Shown here piece after piece: positions 1 to 5,028 of a stretch of 5,028 bases of DNA. Below the pieces are notes generated by a model. That model had not been told where the DNA came from and made no database searches. It saw only the letters and a program-made list of their open reading frames with translations. The DNA is from an uncultured Lachnospiraceae bacterium (GTDB lineage: Bacteria; Bacillota; Clostridia; Lachnospirales; Lachnospiraceae), in NCBI GenBank assembly GCA_946611525.1, contig CAMODS010000116.1, positions 1 to 5,028 on the forward strand, in the 5' to 3' direction. The position numbers and the translations under genes were made by a program. Each line of letters starts with the position of its first letter. The stretch's first letter is position 1.

Positions 1-2
1 AG

Positions 3-830
3 TTCCCCTATGCCATCCGTGCTGTATCCGAGACCTTTGAGTCAAACGGATCCACATCCATGGCTTCCACCTGTGCATCCTGTATGTCACTTATGGCAGC
101 AGGTGTCCCCATCAAAAAGATGGTAGCAGGTATCTCCTGCGGACTGGTTACAGGCGATACAGATGATGATTATCTGGTACTTACCGATATCCAGGGCCTT
201 GAGGATTTCTTCGGCGATATGGACTTCAAGGTTACCGGTACAAAGGACGGTATCACAGCCATCCAGATGGATATCAAGATCCACGGACTTACACGTCCCA
301 TCGTTGAGGAGGCTATCCGCCGCACCCGTGAGGCTCGTTTCTTTATCATGGACGAGTGCATGTCAAAGGCAATCGCTGAGCCCCGCAAGGAGGTTGGCCA
401 GTACGCACCCAAGATCATCCAGATGTCCATCGATCCTCAAAAGATCGGTGATGTGGTTGGTCAGAGAGGAAAGACCATCAACGAGATCATCGACCGCACA
501 GGCGTCAAGATCGACATCAGTGAAGAGGGTAACGTATCCATCTGCGGTACCGACCGTGAGAAGATGGATGAGGCTAAAAAGATGGTCGAGATCATCGTTA
601 CTGATTTTGAAAAGGGACAGCACTTTACAGGTAAGGTTGTTTCCATCAAGGAGTTCGGTGCATTCATCGAGTTCGCTCCCGGCAAGGAGGGCATGGTACA
701 CATCTCAAAGATCGCTAACGAGCGTATCGATCATGTAGAGGATGTACTTACACTTGGTGATACTGTAAATGTTGTTTGCCTCGGCAAGGACAAGATGGGA
801 CGCATCAGCTTCTCCATCAAGGATGCATAA
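3..830 (+). CDS. pnp: Polynucleotide phosphorylase, C-terminal part (5' end outside window)
   Basis: This is the last 275 residues of PNPase, the phosphorolytic 3'-5' exoribonuclease (RNA + phosphate to NDPs) that also makes heteropolymeric tails. The frame is open to the left edge, so the ATG at 60 is internal. Residues 1-22 carry the family motif SNGSTSMAS. The second RNase PH core follows, with EDFFGDMDFK near residues 70-79. Its two aspartates and lysine line up with E. coli D486, D492 and K494, so the active site looks intact. A KH domain spans about 138-197 with its GQRG loop at 153-156, and an S1 domain spans about 205-275 (GAFIEF, EGMVHISKI). The protein stops almost directly after S1, without the acidic or RNase E-binding tail found in some PNPases. 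The stop codon overlaps the ATG of the next gene by one base. Identification rests on clear recognition of all three domains. Confidence 0.97.
   Translation, partial: FPYAIRAVSETFESNGSTSMASTCASCMSLMAAGVPIKKMVAGISCGLVTGDTDDDYLVLTDIQGLEDFFGDMDFKVTGTKDGITAIQMDIKIHGLTRPIVEEAIRRTREARFFIMDECMSKAIAEPRKEVGQYAPKIIQMSIDPQKIGDVVGQRGKTINEIIDRTGVKIDISEEGNVSICGTDREKMDEAKKMVEIIVTDFEKGQHFTGKVVSIKEFGAFIEFAPGKEGMVHISKIANERIDHVEDVLTLGDTVNVVCLGKDKMGRISFSIKDA
819..823 (+). promoter_or_regulatory. Ribosome binding site of the RpiR-family gene, inside the pnp 3' end
   Basis: AAGGA lies six bases upstream of the ATG at 830, within the last codons of pnp. It supports starting the regulator at 830 rather than at the in-frame ATG at 776, which would add 18 residues unlike the family and overlap pnp by 55 bases. 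Together with the TAATG junction it suggests that terminating pnp ribosomes re-initiate on the regulator. Confidence 0.75.
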
Positions 831-1681
831 TGGAAAAAGATCTTTTTAAAAGAATCGACGAAAACTATAATAAAATGAGCAAGGGCCAGAAGGCCCTTGC
901 TTGCTATTTAAAAAAATCTCTGGACAAGGCCGTGGGCAAAAAGGCAAAGAATCTGGCAGAGGATGCCGGAGTCAGCGAGCCTACTGTGGTGCGCTTTGCC
1001 ACCTTTATGGGCTATGAGGGCTATAGACAGCTTTCCGAGGCCATAGAGGAGATGGCGCTGAATCAGATGAACTCCGTTGAGAGGCTTTTTATGACAGCCG
1101 AGAGGCTAAGCCGTGAGGATGTACTGACTCAGACTCTAAACTCTGATATCGAAAAGATCAGACAGACTCTCGGTACCATAGACCAGGAGGTCTTTGACGG
1201 AGCGGTGGACGCCATATGCCGTGCCAGAAAGATCTATATAGCAGGTATCAGGAGCTCTGCGCCCCTTGCCAGCTTTTTATATTCATATCTAAACCTCATG
1301 TGCGAAGAGGTGATCCTTTTGGGCTCCGGAGCTGCAGGTGAGATGTATGAGCAGATGATCCACATCGACCTTCGGGATGTGATGATAGCAATGAGCTTTC
1401 CCAGGTATTCCATGGGCACCATCAGGGCTGTGGATTTTGCACGCCGTGAGAGGGCGAGAGTCATAGCCATCACCGACAGCGAAAAGGCTCCCATATCCTC
1501 CCAGGCGGATTTTTGTCTTGTGGCCAAAAGCGATATGGCCTCCATAGTGGATTCCCTGGTGGCACCTCTTTCAGTCATAAATGCACTCATCGTGGCTGTC
1601 TCCATGCAAAAGAAGGATGCAGTATCCGACAACATGAAAAAGCTTGAAGGCTTCTACAACAAATACGATTTTTATGATTAA
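830..1681 (+). CDS. RpiR/MurR-family transcriptional regulator (HTH + SIS domains)
   Basis: This is a 283-aa DNA-binding regulator of the RpiR/MurR type, a family that usually controls sugar or amino-sugar catabolism and senses a phosphosugar through its SIS domain. The N-terminal HTH_6 domain spans about residues 1-77, with the helix-turn-helix at 39-59 (AKNLAEDAGVSEPTVVRF) followed by the typical MGYEGYRQL. The SIS domain spans about 125-255. It has IYIAGIRSSA at 135-144, SFPRYS at 189-194 (a hallmark of this family) and ITDSEKAPIS from 214. Length is normal for the family. No membrane segment or signal peptide is seen. The gene starts on the last base of the pnp stop, so it is probably expressed from the pnp transcript. 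No sugar-metabolism gene lies in the window, so the ligand and targets cannot be named. A specific symbol (murR, rpiR) is not justified. Confidence 0.94.
   Translation: MEKDLFKRIDENYNKMSKGQKALACYLKKSLDKAVGKKAKNLAEDAGVSEPTVVRFATFMGYEGYRQLSEAIEEMALNQMNSVERLFMTAERLSREDVLTQTLNSDIEKIRQTLGTIDQEVFDGAVDAICRARKIYIAGIRSSAPLASFLYSYLNLMCEEVILLGSGAAGEMYEQMIHIDLRDVMIAMSFPRYSMGTIRAVDFARRERARVIAITDSEKAPISSQADFCLVAKSDMASIVDSLVAPLSVINALIVAVSMQKKDAVSDNMKKLEGFYNKYDFYD
878..901 (+). other. Perfect 10-bp hairpin inside the start of the RpiR-family gene
   Basis: AGCAAGGGCC (878-887) and GGCCCTTGCT (892-901) are exact reverse complements separated by the loop AGAA. Two further G-U pairs could lengthen the stem. It covers codons 17-24 of the regulator, 48 bases past the pnp stop. 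No uridine tract follows (next bases TGCTATTT), so it is not a standard intrinsic terminator. It could slow early elongation of the regulator or protect the pnp mRNA 3' end from exonucleases, or it may be chance. Function is inference. Confidence 0.5.
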
Positions 1682-1727
1682 GATCCTTCGTATGCCCCTT
1701 CGAATATGGCGTGTGGCCTGAAGATTC

Positions 1728-1756
1728 TTTACATATACCCCCCAAAGACTTATAAT
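1728..1756 (+). promoter_or_regulatory. Predicted sigma-A promoter (TTTACA - 17 bp - TATAAT)
   Basis: The -35 element TTTACA (1728-1733, five of six consensus bases) and a perfect -10 TATAAT (1751-1756) are separated by the optimal 17 bp. Initiation would be expected near 1763, so the ATG at 1762 could not be the translation start. The leader would be about 30 bases to the ATG at 1795. It is the only near-consensus promoter I see in a non-coding stretch here. With no terminator visible downstream, it may drive both the remnant and the genes from 2147 onward. Confidence 0.65.
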
Positions 1757-1783
1757 TAACTATGTATGTGAAGCTTCGCTTAT

Positions 1784-1789
1784 GGGGAG
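1784..1789 (+). promoter_or_regulatory. Ribosome binding site setting the permease-remnant start at 1795
   Basis: GGGGAG lies five bases before the ATG at 1795. The in-frame ATG at 1762 has no such site and coincides with the predicted transcription start. The choice of 1795 also gives a short polar leader followed directly by TM1, as expected for APC permeases. Confidence 0.7.
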
Positions 1790-1794
1790 ATCGT

Positions 1795-2118
1795 ATGGAG
1801 ACGGATAGTGTAAAAAAAGGAGGTTTATTCTCTTATATAGCCACCTTTGCTCTTTCCTTCGGATGTATCATCGGATGGGGATCTTTTATTCTGCCGGGCA
1901 CCCGGATCTTTATAGGCTTTGAGGCAGTCTCACATGTGGCTGTGGAGGCCAGGATCTCCTTAAAGCATATTTTTTTAATTTCAAGTATTGCCATCATCAT
2001 AGCAGCTCTTTTTATTTACATGATAATCATGATCACAAAGCCGGAGATGAACTCATTAAAAATGCGTCAGCTATTATTTATGTACATCAACAAGCAGTGG
2101 CTTAAGAATAACAGGTAA
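1795..2118 (+). pseudogene. Internally deleted APC-superfamily amino acid permease remnant
   Basis: This is an open frame of 107 codons, whereas APC permeases usually have 400-500 residues and 10-14 membrane helices. Residues 11-36 (FSYIATFALSFGC then IIGWGSFILPGT) match the TM1 signature of the superfamily, including the glycine-rich unwound stretch that binds the substrate carboxylate. Residues 38-46 (IFIGFEAVS) resemble the TM6 motif (family FxGFE), and 58-80 form a second strong hydrophobic helix like TM7. TM2-TM5 are therefore missing, with an in-frame join near bases 1900-1911. After about residue 80 the sequence (TKPEMNSLKMRQ...) is unlike a permease and reads as another domain in a different frame. 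Promoter and ribosome site are intact, so a two-helix peptide could still be made, but transport is very unlikely. The alternative, a genuine small membrane protein, is less likely given the match to two separated permease segments. The family call for TM1 is firm; the TM6-TM7 assignment is moderate. Confidence 0.7.
2019..2105 (+). pseudogene. Out-of-frame fragment resembling a GGDEF (diguanylate cyclase) domain
   Basis: In the frame that starts at 2019, one position off the permease remnant, the bases encode HDNHDHKAGDELIKNASAII before a stop at 2103-2105. This resembles the GGDEF segment with consensus NDxYGHxxGDxxI and a following helix, where the aspartate and histidine lie in the nucleotide-binding region. 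The GG(D/E)EF motif itself is not preserved downstream. GGDEF proteins make cyclic di-GMP and are often fused to membrane sensor or transporter-like modules, so the fragment probably came from the C-terminal part of the same ancestral gene as the permease remnant. The match covers only about 20 residues, so the assignment is tentative. Confidence 0.5.
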
Positions 2119-2134
2119 CGGTGGTATCAGAGAG

Positions 2135-2143
2135 AGGGGGAGG
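2135..2143 (+). promoter_or_regulatory. Strong purine-rich ribosome binding site of the 792-aa gene
   Basis: AGGGGGAGG ends three bases before the ATG at 2147, within a longer purine run starting at 2130. GGAGG itself is closer to the start than usual, while the AGGGGG half is at six bases, so two pairing registers are possible. No other start with a comparable site is seen nearby. Confidence 0.75.
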
Positions 2144-2146
2144 AAA

Positions 2147-4525
2147 ATGTCAGAATCAAGTGCAGAAGTTCAGGTGAAAAAGAAGTCAGAAAAGGAAAGG
2201 TTTTTGGAGGGATATACTCCTGTGGCGAGTCATGCGTTGAGATACACGGAGGAGCAGCTTCATGATTATGTGCATGATTTCATTTCCGATTATGACATGA
2301 GACAGTCTCAACAGTACCACTCTGTCAGACGCTCATATGAAGAGGTGGCTTACAGGGTGGTTCCTGATGTAAAGACAGAGTTGGCTGATGTTAAGGAACC
2401 TGAGATGGGATACAAGGCCAGACGCAACAAGAAAAAGGCCAAGGAAAAATCAAAAAAGCTGGCAAAGGAGCACAATAAGGATGCCAATAGATATAGTGAT
2501 TACAGTGACTATACGGCCTATATCCTTCAGTGCGACAGGGAGCATTTTGTCGAGAGAAAAGGTAAGGATGAAAATGATATATATCCTACAGATGAAGCGC
2601 GTCAGGCACTTTGGGACGAGATAATGTCAAAGAAGTATTCGCCTGCTATGTTTGACGAGAAGTATTTCGGCGAGAACTATGAGTTTATACAAAAGGAAAT
2701 GGATAAACTCAACGATTTTATAAACCTTGTAGATGACAATGCTTACGGAGAGCTTGATGCTATGTCAGAGGGCCGCGTGGATATGATAAGAACCATCTAC
2801 GATAAGATGACGTACTGCTTTGGGCTTGCCCTTGAGGTGCATCATCTGCGTCGTGATTATGGCATGGATCATGATGTGGATGAGAAGGATGGTTCTACGG
2901 ATCTGTCCAAAACCCGTTTAGAGAGTGCCCAGGCTGATCTGGCGGATTATCTGGAACACTATGACAAGAGCCTGTCCGAGATGTTTGAAAAGAGCATAGA
3001 TGAGGATATGAATCTAATCTATAAGGTTCAAAAGCAGGAAGCTTACGGAAAAAACCATGACAGAAATAAACGCTACAATGATGAAGGTATCTCCGGAGAT
3101 TTCTTAGATGAAAACCGGTATAGAACACAAAAAAGACTTTTGGATCTTTTGGATGATCCTGAGTATGCCAAGAATGTGGAAGATTTCAGAGCGCCGGTGG
3201 ACAAGATGCTAAGAGCAATATTGAATGGACAGAGGATGGGCGACGATCTGGAGCGAAAGGTGGCGGCATACAGTAAGGCTTTGGATGAGTTCTTTGAGAA
3301 GAACGGTAAGGATGTCCGGGGGTATGATACATACCAGGGCGATGCCCGTCTTTACTACACAGTACTTAAAAAGAAGCTCGCTGAGACCGAAAATACACGC
3401 AGGATGTATGACGCCTATACGGCAATGCTGGATGATACGGTAAGCACTCTGATGAGAAAGGGCAAGGAGGCTTTCAGGGATGTTGAATATCTGACCGATG
3501 CTCAGGTGGCTGTGTTGAAAAGATACCAGGTGGATATTGAGCAGATTTCAAAGAAGGTTGGTGAGGATTCGGCGAAGTACTATGCCGATACGGCTGAGAA
3601 AGGTCTTTTGATCTACACAGATGCCATTAAGAGACGCTATGAAAGAGAACCTGCTGACAGCAGACTTAAAAAGATGTTCCCTACGGTGGATGATATGATC
3701 CAAAGGATGACAATGGGCACGGCAGAAAAAGATGCATTATGCATGAAAGAGGGGGACGAAGCACACAATGACAATATCGTAAGCATCCGTATCGATTATC
3801 TTTTGATGAAGGATGCTGACATCCGTGCACAGGATCCGGATGCCACACCCGAACAGAAGTCAGAGGCTGAAAAACAGAGGAAGGGGTATCTGTCTGAAAT
3901 CGCCGAAAAGGTTCAGCCCATGTTTGAACAGAAGTATAAAAAGATCATAGACTTTTGTGACCAAAACGCCGGGAAGCTGTATGATGCCTCTGATTCAGAG
4001 TTGGCCGGTATGCTGCCTGAGATAACGGAGCTTATGGGAGATGTCTCCCTGATACAGGAGATGTGCAGATTGGAGACGGAGCCTGATTATGACCTGCAGG
4101 CAGCGTTTATGCACTGTCCGACCGAGTCGCTTAGGCAGGAGTCATATTCACAGTACAAAGAAGAAATGTCCCGTTATGAGGCTGACAAGATCATGTTTAG
4201 AGCAAAAAAGGATTTCTTATTTGCATTGTGGGAAAAGGCCAGATTTGCAGCCGTTACCCATAAGGGTGCACAGAGTATGACTGATCCTACAGCAGTGCTG
4301 ACAACCGCTGAACGCAGCAGACTGCTTCGTGAAGGAGATGATCCAAAAGAAATGGTGAGAAAGTTTGCCATAGGCAAGGTTCAGGTCGCCGATCAGGCTA
4401 TGGCTTATAACTATAGCGGAGGCCAAAAAAAGTTTGTTGCAAGATACGGTGAAGACGAATGGATCAATACGGATGATTATACCATGGTGGAGCTGCTCAG
4501 AGGCAACGCAGTACTCAAATTCTGA
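2147..4525 (+). CDS. Uncharacterised 792-aa charged, helix-rich cytosolic protein
   Basis: I do not recognise this protein. It is intact, with a strong ribosome site and no internal stop. No signal peptide, lipobox or membrane segment is seen, so it is probably cytosolic. Composition is very rich in Asp, Glu, Lys, Tyr and Met with few prolines, suggesting a mostly alpha-helical fold with coiled-coil stretches. Visible landmarks are an acidic/tyrosine N-terminal part (YTEEQLHDYVHDFISDYD, about 34-51), a basic segment at 90-111 with 12 Lys/Arg in 22 residues, and YSDYSDYTAY just after it. A long helical middle follows, and the C-terminal end has SGGQKKF at 757-763. Six cysteines are scattered without metal-binding pairs. 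No nucleotide-binding, nuclease, protease or transferase motif was found. A GNAT acetyltransferase gene begins 20 bases downstream and is probably co-transcribed. Codon use resembles the neighbours, giving no sign of recent transfer. Structural, scaffold or effector roles are all possible; none is supported. Confidence 0.92.
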   Translation: MSESSAEVQVKKKSEKERFLEGYTPVASHALRYTEEQLHDYVHDFISDYDMRQSQQYHSVRRSYEEVAYRVVPDVKTELADVKEPEMGYKARRNKKKAKEKSKKLAKEHNKDANRYSDYSDYTAYILQCDREHFVERKGKDENDIYPTDEARQALWDEIMSKKYSPAMFDEKYFGENYEFIQKEMDKLNDFINLVDDNAYGELDAMSEGRVDMIRTIYDKMTYCFGLALEVHHLRRDYGMDHDVDEKDGSTDLSKTRLESAQADLADYLEHYDKSLSEMFEKSIDEDMNLIYKVQKQEAYGKNHDRNKRYNDEGISGDFLDENRYRTQKRLLDLLDDPEYAKNVEDFRAPVDKMLRAILNGQRMGDDLERKVAAYSKALDEFFEKNGKDVRGYDTYQGDARLYYTVLKKKLAETENTRRMYDAYTAMLDDTVSTLMRKGKEAFRDVEYLTDAQVAVLKRYQVDIEQISKKVGEDSAKYYADTAEKGLLIYTDAIKRRYEREPADSRLKKMFPTVDDMIQRMTMGTAEKDALCMKEGDEAHNDNIVSIRIDYLLMKDADIRAQDPDATPEQKSEAEKQRKGYLSEIAEKVQPMFEQKYKKIIDFCDQNAGKLYDASDSELAGMLPEITELMGDVSLIQEMCRLETEPDYDLQAAFMHCPTESLRQESYSQYKEEMSRYEADKIMFRAKKDFLFALWEKARFAAVTHKGAQSMTDPTAVLTTAERSRLLREGDDPKEMVRKFAIGKVQVADQAMAYNYSGGQKKFVARYGEDEWINTDDYTMVELLRGNAVLKF

Positions 4526-4545
4526 TAGAAAGGCGGGTGAAAAAG

Positions 4546-5028
4546 ATGACTATACTTACAGATTTAGGTTCTGAAAATATAAGCTATTATGCCCCCATGT
4601 TTCCAAAGGGCATATTGGACGAGATCGCATCTGATGAACATATGCTGATGTTTGGGATAGAGTATGGTGGTGTTGCCTGCGGCGTCGTGGCCGTAAGAGC
4701 TCTGCGCCCGGAGGCTTCGATCCTGTGGTACTATGTAGATCCTGACTACAGAGGCTTTGGAGTGGGGCGTGAGGCATTTTTTGAACTTTGCAGGATGATG
4801 TATTACAGATATTCCATGGACAGTGTTTCCATGGAGCTTTCTTCCGAGTCTGATCCGAAGCTTAAGCGGATGTTCATGAGCTTTGAAGGCGCATACACTG
4901 AGACTCTTCCGGAGTGCAGATTCATCACTACAGTTGGATGGCTTCGCTCTTCAGAGAGGCTTATAAAGGCAGCGGGAGAAAAGAACAAGTTAAAGAGCGT
5001 TCCTTTGTCTTCAGTTTCCGACTATGAG
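4546..5028 (+). CDS. GNAT-family N-acetyltransferase, partial (3' end outside window)
   Basis: The first 161 codons are visible, still open at the right edge. GNAT enzymes transfer an acetyl group from acetyl-CoA to an amine on a small molecule or protein. The core is seen as a beta strand plus motif A: ILWYYVDPDYRGFGVGREAF, where R69-G70-F71-G72-V73-G74 fits the (R/Q)xxGx(G/A) pyrophosphate-binding loop and the following helix is FFELCRMMYYR. Before it, FGIEYGGVACGVVAVRAL (about 36-53) fits the beta2-beta3 hairpin. One GNAT fold would be nearly complete by about residue 140, and the continuing sequence (KSVPLSSVSDYE) suggests an additional C-terminal region or a second domain. The ATG at 4546 is preceded by AGGCGG at 4531-4536, and the gap to the upstream gene is 20 bases, implying an operon. 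Substrate cannot be inferred. No conserved acceptor-site motif such as that of RimI or aminoglycoside acetyltransferases is recognised. Confidence 0.88.
   Translation, partial: MTILTDLGSENISYYAPMFPKGILDEIASDEHMLMFGIEYGGVACGVVAVRALRPEASILWYYVDPDYRGFGVGREAFFELCRMMYYRYSMDSVSMELSSESDPKLKRMFMSFEGAYTETLPECRFITTVGWLRSSERLIKAAGEKNKLKSVPLSSVSDYE

Larger units (their letters stand above)
1682..1794 (+). other. Intergenic region between the regulator and the permease remnant
   Basis: This 113-base gap contains the promoter at 1728-1756 and the ribosome site at 1784-1789. Its first 45 bases hold only weak, interrupted complementarity (around 1683-1690 and 1715-1725) without a T-run, so I do not call a terminator for the pnp-regulator unit. 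No small RNA gene or tRNA is visible. Confidence 0.6.

Noticed and set aside
776..829. Upstream in-frame ATG that would lengthen the RpiR-family protein by 18 residues
   Set aside because: The extension is encoded by the pnp S1 region read in another frame, is unlike the family N-terminus, and the ATG at 830 has its own ribosome site.
843..871. TATAAT at 866-871 as a promoter inside the regulator gene
   Set aside because: The -10 is perfect, but the matching -35 position reads TTTTTA, and the A/T-rich lysine/asparagine codons explain it.
1683..1727. Possible terminator hairpin after the regulator
   Set aside because: Only short complementary blocks with bulges (ATC/GAT, TTC/GAA, GCC/GGC) and no T-tract follow. 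It is too weak to call.
1762..1794. Earlier ATG for the permease remnant
   Set aside because: It lies at the predicted transcription start and has no ribosome site. The ATG at 1795 has GGGGAG at the right distance.
2020..2030. Inverted repeat ATGATAATCAT as an operator
   Set aside because: It falls inside codons for a hydrophobic helix (Met-Ile-Ile-Met) at the permease/GGDEF junction and has no second copy near the promoter.
4415..4440. SGGQKK in the 792-aa protein as an ABC-ATPase signature
   Set aside because: No Walker A or Walker B motif accompanies it, and it sits about 35 residues from the C-terminus.
4813..4835. Two copies of the palindrome TCCATGGA, 15 bases apart
   Set aside because: They lie in the GNAT coding sequence and arise from repeated Ser-Met-(Asp/Glu) codons; a regulatory role has no support.
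4556..4988. Two reverse-strand reading frames over the GNAT gene
   Set aside because: They are antisense to a recognisable GNAT domain, lack ribosome sites and resemble no protein I know.
1..5028. CRISPR array, tRNA/rRNA, insertion sequence or attachment site
   Set aside because: No spaced direct repeats, cloverleaf-like sequence, transposase motif or terminal inverted repeats were seen on either strand by eye.

Overview
The window looks like a chromosomal segment of a Lachnospiraceae-type Clostridia, plausibly a Butyrivibrio/Roseburia relative. The grounds are the PNPase and RpiR sequence style, AGGAGG-like ribosome sites, a consensus sigma-A promoter, and mixed C- and T-ending codon use. 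The genus is an inference from general resemblance, not a database match. All supported genes lie on the + strand.

Region 1 (3-1681) is a translationally coupled pair. It starts with the C-terminal 275 residues of polynucleotide phosphorylase (end of the second RNase PH core, then KH and S1 domains). A complete 283-aa RpiR/MurR-type regulator (HTH plus SIS sugar-phosphate domain) follows, and its ATG shares one base with the pnp stop codon. A perfect 10-bp hairpin sits in the regulator's first 25 codons.

Region 2 (1682-2146) is a scar. A near-consensus promoter (TTTACA, 17 bp, TATAAT) and a good ribosome site lead into a 107-codon reading frame. Its first part matches TM1 of an APC-superfamily amino acid permease, joined in frame to what looks like the TM6-TM7 region of the same kind of protein. 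It then runs out of frame through a fragment that reads as a piece of a GGDEF (diguanylate cyclase) domain. I read it as the remnant of a larger permease, perhaps a permease-GGDEF fusion, that lost most of its length.

Region 3 (2147-5028) holds a 792-aa, very charged, probably cytosolic protein that I do not recognise. After 20 bases comes a GNAT-family acetyltransferase that runs off the right edge. The two are probably co-transcribed. With no terminator visible, the promoter of the decayed permease gene may now drive them. The unrecognised protein and its acetyltransferase partner are the least explained part of the window, but nothing here amounts to a demonstrated new system.
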